This document shows positions 1 through 10,686 of a DNA stretch of 64,000 nt, piece after piece. Numbering within the stretch: the stretch's first letter is position 1; each line of letters starts with the position of its first letter. Under the pieces are notes generated by a model. The model made no database searches. It worked only from the letters and a program-made list of their open reading frames with translations, and was not told the DNA's origin. Source of the DNA: Deinococcus aquaedulcis (GTDB lineage: Bacteria; Deinococcota; Deinococci; Deinococcales; Deinococcaceae); contig NZ_JAHRBL010000008.1 of the NCBI RefSeq assembly GCF_019693445.1, positions 89,406 to 153,405 of the forward strand, in the 5' to 3' direction. The position numbers were made by a program, and so were the translations under genes.

Positions 1-168
1 GCAGGCCCAGGTCAGGCTCCAGCCGGGGTCAATGGCGTCCAGCTGCGGGGCCAGCACGTCCAGATCGGGGGCCAGGGTCACGCGGGCCTGGTCGCCCCGC
101 ACGCTCAGGGTGGCCCAGGCGGTCATGCTGGCGCGCAGCGCGTCGCGCACGCGGTGAGGTTCTGCCAT
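1..168 (-). CDS. Partial hypothetical protein (N-terminal 56 residues)
   Basis: An open frame runs from an ATG at 168 off the left edge of the window with no stop in 56 codons; it begins MAEPHRVRDALRASM. A -10 hexamer TACACT (175-180 on the minus strand) lies exactly 6 nt before the ATG, the leaderless arrangement seen repeatedly in this window, which supports both the start and the reality of the gene. Nothing in the visible part identifies a family. Confidence 0.6.
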   Translation of the reverse strand, partial: MAEPHRVRDALRASMTAWATLSVRGDQARVTLAPDLDVLAPQLDAIDPGWSLTWAC

Positions 169-174
169 GCGGGC

Positions 175-180
175 AGTGTA
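175..180 (-). promoter_or_regulatory. -10 element of leaderless gene
   Basis: TACACT on the minus strand, 6 nt before the ATG at 168. Transcription would start at or next to the A of the start codon. Confidence 0.5.
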
Positions 181-306
181 CCGGCTTCCGGGCCCAGGCC
201 AGCTGAAGGTTTTCCAGATTCTGCAGAGGGCTGCCGTCTGTGCCTTTTCCCTGCACCCTGCAGGTCCGGCGGGGCAGGCCCGACCGTGCCCAAAGCCGGC
301 CCCGGT

Positions 307-2676
<2,370 letters not shown>

Positions 2677-2764
2677 GTGGTACCGGGCAGCATAGCGAAG
2701 TTCGCGCCGCCCCCGGTGGGTGGAGCGGCGCGGCAGGGTGGGCCGGGAACGACCCCCTTTTGGC

Positions 2765-3142
2765 CTAGAACTCTTCGCTCGCCAGCGCGGCGTTGGCCTG
2801 GGCGCAGCGGCCATGCAGCGGCAGGCGCTCGGCCAGCATCAGCAGCGCGTGGACATCGGTGTGCGAGAGCCCGGAGCGGAAGCTGGCCGCCACCGGGGTG
2901 GTAAAGCAGGGCTGCGGCTCGGGCAGGGTGCAGTCCAGCACGCAGAACTCAAAGGCGCTGTCCTCGGGGCGCGACATCTGGCGGGTCACGGCGGCACCGT
3001 AGCCGTTGGCAAAGCGGAAGACCAGCAGCTCAGCGCCGGGCAGGGTGTGGCGCTCGGGCAGGGCCGTGACCTGGGGAAAGGCCGCCGCCGGCACGAACAG
3101 CAAAGGGTTGATCGAAAACCCGCTCGGGTCATGCAGGGTCAT
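2765..3142 (-). CDS. Hypothetical protein, 125 residues
   Basis: No family recognised. The start at 3142 is supported by a strong Shine-Dalgarno (AAAAGGAGG) about 9 nt upstream. The protein is soluble-looking, with no signal peptide or membrane segment, and has scattered cysteines (FCVLDC, PCF, GRCAQ). It lies 88 bp upstream of the penicillin-acylase gene on the same strand and could be co-transcribed with it. Confidence 0.7.
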   Translation of the reverse strand: MTLHDPSGFSINPLLFVPAAAFPQVTALPERHTLPGAELLVFRFANGYGAAVTRQMSRPEDSAFEFCVLDCTLPEPQPCFTTPVAASFRSGLSHTDVHALLMLAERLPLHGRCAQANAALASEEF

Positions 3143-3639
3143 GGTGAAAACCGCCTCCTTTTGCCGGCCTGTCGCCGGTTTCTGTCACCGGAACTGCGCA
3201 CCGTCAGTCTGAGTAATCTTGCGCTGCGCAACTGACATGGGCCTTACGGCGCACAAGTTCAAGGCCGCCGGAATGAATACAGCGAGGGCCGAGGATGAGA
3301 AGGACGCAGCGTGGGAACCGGCGCTGGGGCGTGGTCTACGCGGCCCGGCCATGAGAAACCGGCGCATCCCCTGGGCGGGCGGGTGTGGTAACGGGCGGCC
3401 CGCTGGCCCTGTCTGCAGCCCGGCCCCACCCCGCGCCCGTGAGTGGACCCTGACCCAGTACTGAGGGGCGTGAGGGCCACCCCACAGGGCCCTGAGCAAA
3501 GGCCACAGGCGACCTTGGCTGTCCCTGCAGAAAAAGCCGGGGGTTCGCCCCGCAAGGTAGGCGGCAGGAGCGCCACCCTGGCCACTCCCTGTTCACCGCC
3601 AGCTTGCCCTTTTCTGGTGCGGCTGGCCGAGGTGCCTGC
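3143..3639. other. Intergenic region without convincing gene
   Basis: About 500 bp between divergent genes. It must hold the promoters of the 125-residue protein (minus) and the secreted protein (plus). A perfect short palindrome TTGCGCTGCGCAA lies near 3220. Open frames here are GC-rich shadows with no ribosome site or recognisable domain. Confidence 0.5.
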
Positions 3640-4569
3640 ATGCGTCAACCCCGTTTCCGCTCGACCGCTCTTCCCCGCCTGTTGCTGGCGTCCCTGACCC
3701 TGGGCCTGCTGGCTGCCCCCGCTGCACAGGCGCAGACCACCCCAGTGCCGGCCCAGACCACACCCAACCTGGGCCTGCCGGGCCGCGCCGCCCCGACCCA
3801 GAGTGCGCCGGCGACCTCTCAGAGCGGCAGCGCAGACAGCGCCCAGCCCAGCGGCGACGCGGCCCCCACCGAGACCCCCGCGACCGAGCCAACCGACGCC
3901 GCCGAGACCGACACCACGGCCCCGGAAGCGGCCGACGTGGCCCCCGCCAGCACAGCACCGGACAGTCCCCTTCCGGCCACGGGTGAGGTGAAGGTGCCCG
4001 TGCTGGACGGCGAGCGGGCCCTGAAAACGGTGACCACGGTGCTGGGCGAGGCGGTGATCTATGCCCCCGCCACCCAGAACGCGCTGACCCGAACCGTGCA
4101 GGCCCTGGAGGCCCAGGGCTACACCCGGGTGACGGAAGGCATGAGCGGCGAGGACGCGCAGACGGTTCGGCTGCAGAAAGAGGACCAGACCTACGAACTG
4201 AGCGGGCGCACCCAGGTGGGCCTGACGGTGGTGGCCCTGGCCCGGGTGATGGACAGCCCGGCCCCGGCTGCCGGTGAAGGCTCCCCAGACGCCAGTGAGC
4301 CAGACGCCAGCGCACCCGAATCCAGCGAACCGGCCCCGGCCACCACGCCCGCCGATGAATCAGAGGCGACGCCTGACCAGAGCGCGCCTGCAGCCCCAGA
4401 GGACGCCGGGGAAGGCGAAGCGGCACCGGAAGAGACAGCCCCCGATGCTGAGCCCGCCCCGGATTCCGAAACGGCTCCCGAGAGCACGGAGCCGGACACC
4501 ACTACATCTGGGCCGTCAGAGGAAACGACCCCGGCACCCGGCGCACCCAGCGGGCCTGCCCAGCCCTGA
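3640..4569 (+). CDS. Secreted low-complexity Pro/Ala/Glu/Thr-rich protein
   Basis: A 309-residue protein with a clear Sec signal peptide (basic start, hydrophobic stretch LLLASLTLGLLAAP, cleavage near AQA, residue about 31). A Thr/Pro/Ala/Glu-rich segment follows to about residue 115, then a compact region around residues 115-205 (KVPVLDGERALKTVTTV to VVALARV), then a second acidic low-complexity tail. Length and order suggest a folded domain flanked by disordered linkers, placed outside the cytoplasmic membrane. The ATG at 3640 has GAGGTG 5 nt upstream and is preferred to an upstream TTG. Function unknown. Confidence 0.75.
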   Translation: MRQPRFRSTALPRLLLASLTLGLLAAPAAQAQTTPVPAQTTPNLGLPGRAAPTQSAPATSQSGSADSAQPSGDAAPTETPATEPTDAAETDTTAPEAADVAPASTAPDSPLPATGEVKVPVLDGERALKTVTTVLGEAVIYAPATQNALTRTVQALEAQGYTRVTEGMSGEDAQTVRLQKEDQTYELSGRTQVGLTVVALARVMDSPAPAAGEGSPDASEPDASAPESSEPAPATTPADESEATPDQSAPAAPEDAGEGEAAPEETAPDAEPAPDSETAPESTEPDTTTSGPSEETTPAPGAPSGPAQP

Positions 4570-4663
4570 CCGGCCCCGAACCCCCGCCCCTTCACCGGCC
4601 GCCTTATGGGGCGGCTGGTGTGGTTGGTGTGCAAGGCAGGCCCCAGCCGACCGCGCCCACGGG

Positions 4664-4669
4664 TACAAT
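4664..4669 (+). promoter_or_regulatory. -10 element, leaderless MFS gene
   Basis: TACAAT placed 7 nt before the ATG at 4677. No good -35 hexamer is seen at the matching distance. Confidence 0.5.
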
Positions 4670-4676
4670 CGGCGCG

Positions 4677-5825
4677 ATGCTCTGGCAGCGGCCCCTGACC
4701 ATGTTGCGGCTGCTGGCGCTGCTGGCCCTGAGCGAGACGGTGCGCGCCGCGCTGTTCGTGGGGGTGTTGCCCCTGGCTGGCCCGGGGCTGGGGCTGGGCG
4801 CCGCCGTGATTGGCCTGATGGCCGGCGCCCACTACCTGGCCGACGCCCTGGGGCGCGGGCCGGCCGGGGCGCTGGTGGCGCGCTTGGGCCTGGGGCCCAG
4901 CCTGCTGGCAGGCGCGCTGCTGGGGGCCCTGACGCTGCTGCTGGCCCGCCAGGGCCTGGGGGCGCTGGGCGCGGTGCTGGTGTGTGCGCTGTGGGGGCTG
5001 GGCACGGCGGCGCTGTGGCCGGCCGTCATGAGTGCCTCGCAGGCGCTGGCCCACCCGGCGCGCACCGCCCGCGCCCTGACGGTGACCAACCTGACGGCCG
5101 TGCCCGCCGTGTTGACGGGCGCGCTGGTGGCCGGGCCCCTCATGCAGCACTGGCCGCAGGCGGTGTGGAGCGGTTTGCTGCTGCTGCAGGGCGCCGCCGC
5201 CGCCCTGGCCCTGAGCCTGTGGCGGGCCGCCGTGCCGCTGCGCCCGGTGCCGGTGCCCTGGCGCGAGTGGCGACCAGTGGCGGCGCTGCTGCCCACCGCC
5301 TTTGTGCAGACGCTGGCGCCGGGCCTGCTGGTGACCACTCTGTATCCCATGCTGGCCGCGCTGGGGCTGGGCCTGGATGACCTGCTGCTGCCGGGCGCCC
5401 TCACTGGGGCCCTGATTGGCGCCAGCGCCGCCCTGTTGGGCCGCGTGGCCGACCGCGACCACCCGCGCCGGGCGCTGCTGCCGGGGCTGGCGCTGCTGGC
5501 CGCTGGCTTTGCGCTGGCCGCGCTGACGGGCGCCCAGTTCCTGTGGGGGCTGGCTGCGCTGGCGGGCGTGGGCTTCGGCGCCTTTCTCACCGGCTGGAAT
5601 GGCCTGGTGGCCCGCACCCTGCCGCAGGGGCAGCGCGCCGCCGCCTGGGGCGCGGTCATGACGGCCGAGGCCCTGGGCGCCGCCGCTGGCCCCATGCTGG
5701 GCGGCGCGGCGTGGCAGGTGTGGGGCGTGGCCGGGGTGTTCGGCCTGGGCACGCTGGCCTTTGGCGGGGCGCTGCTGTACGTGGCCTTTGGGCAGCAAGG
5801 GGCCGCCATGAGCCATGAGCCATGA
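4677..5825 (+). CDS. MFS transporter
   Basis: A 382-residue polytopic membrane protein, very rich in Leu, Ala and Gly, with about 12 hydrophobic segments. The first cytoplasmic loop contains GAHYLADALGRGPAGALVAR, which fits motif A of the major facilitator superfamily (G-x3-D-x2-G-R). Likely a small-molecule efflux or uptake permease; substrate unknown. The start at 4677 is set by the -10 box 7 nt upstream. The last codons and the stop lie inside a tandem CATGAGC heptamer repeat, so a copy-number change would alter only the extreme C-terminus. Confidence 0.8.
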   Translation: MLWQRPLTMLRLLALLALSETVRAALFVGVLPLAGPGLGLGAAVIGLMAGAHYLADALGRGPAGALVARLGLGPSLLAGALLGALTLLLARQGLGALGAVLVCALWGLGTAALWPAVMSASQALAHPARTARALTVTNLTAVPAVLTGALVAGPLMQHWPQAVWSGLLLLQGAAAALALSLWRAAVPLRPVPVPWREWRPVAALLPTAFVQTLAPGLLVTTLYPMLAALGLGLDDLLLPGALTGALIGASAALLGRVADRDHPRRALLPGLALLAAGFALAALTGAQFLWGLAALAGVGFGAFLTGWNGLVARTLPQGQRAAAWGAVMTAEALGAAAGPMLGGAAWQVWGVAGVFGLGTLAFGGALLYVAFGQQGAAMSHEP

Positions 5826-5841
5826 GCCATGAGCCATGAGC
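5807..5841. repeat. Heptanucleotide tandem repeat (CATGAGC x5)
   Basis: Five perfect copies of CATGAGC at the 3' end of the MFS gene. The TGA stop (5823-5825) is in copy three. Because 7 is not a multiple of 3, slippage changes the reading frame and so the last residues. Confidence 0.95.
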
Positions 5842-5858
5842 CAGTTTTCCTCAGCGGG

Positions 5859-6713
5859 TTACAGGGTGCAGGCGGCCGTCACCCACCAGTGGGGGTGGGC
5901 GCGGGCCAGGGCGTGGGCGGCGTCGTGGGCGTGGGCGTCGTCGCGGGCCAGGGCGAAGCAGGTGCTGCCTGAACCGCTCATCAGGGGCGAGTGCAGGTCG
6001 GCGTGATCCAGGGCCCGCAGCACCTCGCGGATGGGGGCGTGGCGGGCGGCCACCGGGCCCTGGAGGGCGTTCAGGTAGGGCACCGGGCGGCCATTGGACA
6101 GGGCAGCCACAATCGCCTCAATATCCAGGGCGGTGGTAAAGGCTTCCTCGGCGTCCAGCCACCTGTACGCGTCGCGCGCGCTCACGGGCACGCCGGGGTT
6201 CACCAGCACCAGTGCCGTGCGCGGCACCGGGGTGGGGGAGAGGATCTCGCCGGTGCCGGCGGCGGTGGCCGCGTGGCCCAGCAGAAAAAAGGGCACGTCG
6301 GCCCCCAGGCGCCGGGCCAGCGGGGCCAGGGCCACCCCAGACGGATACAGCCGCGCCAGGGCCATCAGGGTGGTGGCGGCGTCGCTGCTGCCGCCCCCCA
6401 GCCCGGAAGCCAGCGGCAGGCGCTTGTGCAGCGTGATAGCCGCGCCCCCGCTCACCCCGGCGGCGTCCAGGTAGGCCCGCGCCGCGCGGTAGACCAGATT
6501 GCCCTCGTCGGTGGGTAGATCGGCGCCCTCCACGCGCAGGCTCAGGGTGGAGGCCGGGGCAATCTCCAGGTCGTCGCCCACATTCAGCGGTACCATCAGC
6601 GAGTGCAGGTCGTGGTAGCCGTCAGCGCGCTGTGAGCGCACGCTCAGGCCCAGGTTGACCTTGGCGGGCGCGAAGTACGTGACGGGAGCCGTGGCGGAGG
6701 GGCCGGTCGTCAT
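5859..6713 (-). CDS. ispE: 4-diphosphocytidyl-2-C-methyl-D-erythritol kinase
   Basis: Phosphorylates CDP-methylerythritol in the methylerythritol phosphate (MEP) route to IPP and DMAPP. The 284-residue length is normal. The N-terminal PAKVNLGL carries the conserved Lys, the GHMP-kinase ATP loop LASGLGGGSSDAATT spans residues 101-115, and LGADVPFFL and SGSGSTCFA are the other family signatures. The ATG (6713) overlaps the ispD stop by 4 bp (ATGA), so it is probably translated by coupling as the last gene of the plsY-TPR-ubiX-ispD-ispE operon. Confidence 0.97.
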   Translation of the reverse strand: MTTGPSATAPVTYFAPAKVNLGLSVRSQRADGYHDLHSLMVPLNVGDDLEIAPASTLSLRVEGADLPTDEGNLVYRAARAYLDAAGVSGGAAITLHKRLPLASGLGGGSSDAATTLMALARLYPSGVALAPLARRLGADVPFFLLGHAATAAGTGEILSPTPVPRTALVLVNPGVPVSARDAYRWLDAEEAFTTALDIEAIVAALSNGRPVPYLNALQGPVAARHAPIREVLRALDHADLHSPLMSGSGSTCFALARDDAHAHDAAHALARAHPHWWVTAACTL

Positions 6714-7369
6714 GGGGCCTCAGCATCCCACACCGGGGCCAGGGCCAGGGCCAATTGCAGGTCGCCGGGGGTGGTCACCTTGAACAGCCGCGCGTCGCCG
6801 GGAATGAGTGCCACCGGGTGCCCCAGCCGCGCCACCAGCCCGGCGTCGTCGGTGGCGCTCTCGCCGCTGCGCCGCGCCGCCTCGTGGGCGCGCAGGATCA
6901 GTTCGCGCCGGAACGCCTGCGGGGTCTGCACCGCCCACAGGCCCCCACGCGGCACAAGGTGGCCCCAGTGCTGCGCCCCCTCTCCGGCCTGCACCAGCGT
7001 GTCGGCCACTGGCAGGGCGGCGGTAGCGGCGCCCTGGGTGTCGGCGGCGCCGCGCAGCGCGTGAATCACGGCGGTGGGCACGAAGGGCCGCGCGGCGTCG
7101 TGGATAAGCACCACGTCCGCGTCGGTGGCCCCCAGCAGGGCATGGACGGTGGCCTGACGGGTGGCGCCGCCGGTCAGGGCGCGCGCGGGCACCCCTGGGG
7201 GCAGGGCGCTGCCTTCGGGCAGCGCCACCAGCACCTCGGCCACGTGGGGGGCCAGCGCGGCCACGCTGCGGGCCAGCAGCGAGCGCCCGGCCACCTCCAC
7301 GAACGCCTTGGGGCCCAGGCCCAGCCGGGTGCCGCTGCCAGCGGCAGGAATCAGGGCGGCGACCTTCAC
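6710..7369 (-). CDS. ispD: 2-C-methyl-D-erythritol 4-phosphate cytidylyltransferase
   Basis: Transfers CMP to MEP, the step before IspE. A 219-residue protein with the N-terminal nucleotidyltransferase signature PAAGSGTRLG, a VLIHDAARPF block and a C-terminal KVTTPGDLQLA block, all standard for IspD. The chosen GTG (7369) forms a GTGA overlap with the ubiX stop and places the glycine-rich loop at residues 8-17, as in homologues. Having ispD directly before ispE makes two successive MEP-pathway steps coupled. Confidence 0.95.
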   Translation of the reverse strand: MKVAALIPAAGSGTRLGLGPKAFVEVAGRSLLARSVAALAPHVAEVLVALPEGSALPPGVPARALTGGATRQATVHALLGATDADVVLIHDAARPFVPTAVIHALRGAADTQGAATAALPVADTLVQAGEGAQHWGHLVPRGGLWAVQTPQAFRRELILRAHEAARRSGESATDDAGLVARLGHPVALIPGDARLFKVTTPGDLQLALALAPVWDAEAP

Positions 7370-7944
7370 CGGGCTGGTCCTGGGTCGTCCTCGCGCCAGC
7401 GGCGAAAGCCGGGCACGTCCAGCCTGAACTGGTCCAGCACCCGCGCGGTCACGAAATGCAGCAGTTCGTCCACATCCTGCGGCGCGTGGTAGAAGCCGGG
7501 GCTGGCGGTCATCACGGTGGCGCCCGCGTCGTGGGCGGCCAGCAGGTTCACCAGCATGGGGCGGGGCAGCGGGTCCTCGCGCACCACCAGCACCAGGGGG
7601 CGGCGCTCTTTCAGGGTGACGTGCGCCGCGCGGGTGAGCAGCGTGTCGGCAAAGCCGTGCGCCACCTTCGCCAGGGTGCCCGCGCTGCAGGGAATGAGCA
7701 GCATGCCGTCGGTGCGAAAGGAGCCGCTGGCCACGCTGGCGGCCAGATCGCGGTCCTCGTGCACATAGGCTGCCTGGGCCACGAGGTCGGGCAGCTGGGG
7801 CCCAGCGCCCTCGGCGGTCATCACCCGCTTGGCGCCGCTGCTCACCACGAGGTGCGTCTCCACGTTCAGGGCACGTAGGGCCTGCAGCGCCGAGAGGGCA
7901 TACGGCATGCCGCTGCCGCCCGAGACCCCCACGACCAGCCTCAT
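7366..7944 (-). CDS. ubiX: UbiX-family flavin prenyltransferase
   Basis: A 192-residue UbiX/Pad1 flavoprotein that makes prenylated FMN from FMN and dimethylallyl phosphate, the cofactor of UbiD-type decarboxylases. The Rossmann-like start VVGVSGGSGMPYA, the central PCSAGTLAKVAHG and the C-terminal REDPLPRPMLVNLLAAH are typical. It overlaps its upstream neighbour by 4 bp (ATGA) and ispD by 4 bp (GTGA). Clustering with MEP genes makes sense because its prenyl donor derives from DMAPP. The partner UbiD is not in this window. Confidence 0.93.
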   Translation of the reverse strand: MRLVVGVSGGSGMPYALSALQALRALNVETHLVVSSGAKRVMTAEGAGPQLPDLVAQAAYVHEDRDLAASVASGSFRTDGMLLIPCSAGTLAKVAHGFADTLLTRAAHVTLKERRPLVLVVREDPLPRPMLVNLLAAHDAGATVMTASPGFYHAPQDVDELLHFVTARVLDQFRLDVPGFRRWREDDPGPAR

Positions 7945-10058
7945 GCGCCGCTCGCTTCGCGCCGCAGGCGGCGGGCGTGGCGCAGTTCGGCGGCAATAAA
8001 GGCCAGCAGGTTCAGGGCGTACACCAGCACCAGCCCCGCCACCAGGGCCGCGCGCGTGTTCTCCTGACCCAGCACCGGCAGAAAGGGCACCGTCACCAGC
8101 CCGGTGGCGGGAAACAGCGCCGCAATCAGCGCGCCCCAGGCCAGCAGCAGCATGCTGCCCCAGGGGCTGTCCAGCAGCGAGGCCCCCGGCAGCAGCAGCG
8201 CCAGCGCGCGGTAGGCCAGTGGCCGCGCCTGCGCCAGGGCCACCGCCGAGGCCGGCAGCAGCAGCGCCAGCGCCAGCAGCGCGGCCAGCAGCCCCGAACC
8301 CAGCAGCGCCAGTCCCAGGCGCGGCGAGCCCCCGCCCGAGGGGTCCAGCACCGACAGCGGCTCGCGCAGGGCGCCGCGCAGCGTCACGCTCAGGTCGCCG
8401 GTCACGGCGCGGGTCAGGCGGCGCTGGTCGGGGTAGCACAGCCGGGGCGCCCCGGGGCGGTAGGTGCGCTGAAAGGCGGCTTCGGGGGTACCGGGGTTCA
8501 GGCCCAGGTTAAAGGCCGCCGCTTCCAGATCAGGCCGGGCCGACAGGGCCGCGCGGTAGAGTTCGCGCGCCTGGGGCTCGTCGCCGCGCGTCTGGGCAAT
8601 CACGCCCAGGTTGTTGCGCACGCAGGGGTCGGTGTCGGCGGCGGCGTAGCGCTCTCTGGCCTGGGCGTCCTCGCCGTCAAGCTGCGCGCTCAGGCCCGAG
8701 AGCAGCGCGGCGTCGGCGCCGGGGCGCAGGGCCAGCGCGGACAGCTGTGCTCCGCCCCAGCCGCCGCCGTAGGTGCCGCTGGCCAGCGCGGGCGAGCGCA
8801 GCCCCGCGCCCGCCAGATTGGCCCAGTGCAGCCCGCCGGTGACCACCAGCAGGCTCAGGGCCAGCAAAAACAGCGTGAGGCGCTCGCCGGGGGTGGCGTA
8901 GGCCACGAACACCCGCCGCGCGCGCGACAGTGGATGGCGCAGCCACGAGCGGTAGCGGCCCCCCAGGGCCCGCGTGTCCTGGGCCTGGGGCCGCCACGCG
9001 CGCACCGCCAGGGCCAGCAGCCCCGAGAGGAGGGCTGCGCCCAAGCCCAGCATGGCCAGCCGGGCGGCGTCGCGCACCTCGCGCAGGCCCTCGGGGCCCA
9101 GGTTGTACAGGGTGCCGGCGCGCAGCGAACGCGAGAACTGCCGCCACTCGCCTGCCTCGCCCTCGCGGCCCTGCTGCTCCAGGGCCAGGGCGTAGCGGGC
9201 GTAGAGCGCCTCGCCGCCTTCAAAGCGGGGGTGCAGTTCGCGCAGGTAGGCCATCCACACCCCGGCGCGGGCCAGTCGCCGCTGGTCCAGCAGGGTGCTC
9301 ACGTAGCCCGCCGGGTCGCCGTAGGCCTTTAGCGCCTCCCGGTTCATGCTTACCGCCGGGTCGAAGCCGCGCGCCGCTGCGTCGCGCCGGGCGCGGTCCA
9401 GGGCCAGATCAGCCGCCGAGGGAAAGCCTGCGCTGTCCAGCCGCGCGGCCAGCGCCACCCAGGCGGGAAAGGGCAGATTGCCCCCCAGGGCGCGGCGCAC
9501 GGCGCTCAGGGCGGCGTAGGGGTCGGCCCGCCGGGCACTGGCCTCGCGCACCGCCAGGAAGGGGTTCAGCGGGTCCAGGGCAGCGGCGCGCGCCACCTCG
9601 GCGGCGGGGGTGGTGTCGGCGGTGCGCGCCAGCCAGCCGGTGATCTGCGGCACGGGTGGGGGCACCACCCGCTCCTGCACGGTCAGGCCGCTGGCCGGGT
9701 CCAGGGTGAAGCGCTCGGTCAGCCCGTTCAGTTCGGTGCTCACGCGCACCACGCCGCCCGAGGCGTCCAGCGAGGTCACCACGCCGCTCAGGTCGGCGCG
9801 GGCGGCGGCCACGCCGCCTGCCCCCAGTTCGTACACGGTGGGCCCGGCGCCCAGCAGCAGGCGCCCGTCCAGTTCCAGCGGCCCAGTCAGGGGGCCCCAC
9901 GAGGCCGGAAAGGTGCGCTGCCAGCGGGTGCCAGTGCCGTCCGGCTCTACCACCAGCGTGCGGCCGTTCAGCGTGGCCGTGGCCTGGGCGGCGCCGGTCA
10001 GCAGGGCCAGCAGCAGGCCTGCGCGCGCCAGCCCCCTAGGGCTGGGTGCGCGCCTCAC
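7941..10058 (-). CDS. TPR-containing membrane protein of unknown function
   Basis: A 705-residue protein with an N-terminal signal peptide (GLARAGLLLALLTGAAQA), a long exported region, two hydrophobic segments in the middle (AMLGLGAALLSGLLALAV, LTLFLLALSLLVVTG), a tetratricopeptide-like stretch (NNLGVIAQTRGDEPQARELY then AALSARPDLEAAAFNLG) and several C-terminal transmembrane helices. No enzyme motif was seen. The GTG at 10058 gives a GTGA overlap with plsY and places the signal peptide at the very start. Its place between a lipid acyltransferase and isoprenoid genes suggests an envelope role, but that is inference from context only. Confidence 0.75.
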   Translation of the reverse strand: MRRAPSPRGLARAGLLLALLTGAAQATATLNGRTLVVEPDGTGTRWQRTFPASWGPLTGPLELDGRLLLGAGPTVYELGAGGVAAARADLSGVVTSLDASGGVVRVSTELNGLTERFTLDPASGLTVQERVVPPPVPQITGWLARTADTTPAAEVARAAALDPLNPFLAVREASARRADPYAALSAVRRALGGNLPFPAWVALAARLDSAGFPSAADLALDRARRDAAARGFDPAVSMNREALKAYGDPAGYVSTLLDQRRLARAGVWMAYLRELHPRFEGGEALYARYALALEQQGREGEAGEWRQFSRSLRAGTLYNLGPEGLREVRDAARLAMLGLGAALLSGLLALAVRAWRPQAQDTRALGGRYRSWLRHPLSRARRVFVAYATPGERLTLFLLALSLLVVTGGLHWANLAGAGLRSPALASGTYGGGWGGAQLSALALRPGADAALLSGLSAQLDGEDAQARERYAAADTDPCVRNNLGVIAQTRGDEPQARELYRAALSARPDLEAAAFNLGLNPGTPEAAFQRTYRPGAPRLCYPDQRRLTRAVTGDLSVTLRGALREPLSVLDPSGGGSPRLGLALLGSGLLAALLALALLLPASAVALAQARPLAYRALALLLPGASLLDSPWGSMLLLAWGALIAALFPATGLVTVPFLPVLGQENTRAALVAGLVLVYALNLLAFIAAELRHARRLRREASGA

Positions 10059-10642
10059 GCGCCCTCCGGGCGCCCGGGGCGGGCCAGCAGGTGCGCGCTG
10101 CGCACGGCCATCACCACGCCGCCGGCCAGCAGTTCGCCCAGGCCACCGTACCGGGTGGCCAGCAGCAGGCCCACCGGCAAGGCCACCACTGTGGCGGCCG
10201 GCACCGCATTCAGGCCCACGCGGCGCTGCAGCGTGGCGCGGTACAGGGGGATAAACAGCAGCGCCGTGCCCAGGGTGCCCAGCAGGGTTACCGGGGCCAG
10301 CACCAGCAGTGCGCCCAGCAGCGGCGCAATGCCCCCGCCACCCCGGAAGCCGAAAAAGAGGGGATAGCAGTGGCCCGCCACCACGGCCCCCATGGCCAGC
10401 CAGCCCCATTCCGGGGCCAGCGCCCGCGCCAGCAGGGCCGCCAGGGCACCCTTGGCGATGTCGAGCGCGGTCACCAGTATGGCGGCCCGGCGGCCATACT
10501 GCCGGAAGGTGCCGCTGCCGCCTGGCAGGTCCCGGTCCCGAATATCGGCGCCCTGGGCCCGCGAGTACAGCACCCCGGCCACCAGGGACCCCAGCAGGTA
10601 CGCGGCGAGGGCCACAAGCACGGGCGCGGCGGTTGGGGGCAT
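10055..10642 (-). CDS. plsY: PlsY-family glycerol-3-phosphate acyltransferase, divergent
   Basis: A 195-residue protein with about five membrane helices in the pattern of PlsY, which moves the acyl group of acyl-phosphate to glycerol-3-phosphate. AAYLLGSLVAGVLYSR, DIAKGALAALLA and GHCYPLFFGFRGGGGIA align with the family. Two signatures are altered: the usual GSGNxGATNxxR reads GSGTFRQYGRR, and the usual FKGGKG reads FRGGGG. Either this is a diverged enzyme or a paralogue whose chemistry has changed; a canonical copy elsewhere in the genome would settle that. First gene of the operon; a TAGAAT -10 lies 9 nt before the ATG. Confidence 0.8.
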   Translation of the reverse strand: MPPTAAPVLVALAAYLLGSLVAGVLYSRAQGADIRDRDLPGGSGTFRQYGRRAAILVTALDIAKGALAALLARALAPEWGWLAMGAVVAGHCYPLFFGFRGGGGIAPLLGALLVLAPVTLLGTLGTALLFIPLYRATLQRRVGLNAVPAATVVALPVGLLLATRYGGLGELLAGGVVMAVRSAHLLARPGRPEGA

Positions 10643-10673
10643 ACGGCGGCCATTCTAGCGGGGCCGCGCCCTC

Positions 10674-10679
10674 TAGACT
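10674..10679 (+). promoter_or_regulatory. -10 element, leaderless ThiF/MoeB-like gene
   Basis: TAGACT, 7 nt before the ATG at 10687. Back to back with the TAGAAT box of plsY (10652-10657, minus strand), so the two promoters share about 45 bp. Confidence 0.55.
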
Positions 10680-10686
10680 TGGCCGC

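Noticed and set aside
4191..5837. 548-codon minus-strand open frame across the secreted protein and MFS genes
   Set aside because: Mirror frame of two supported plus-strand genes; its odd MAHGSWL start is just the heptamer repeat read backwards.
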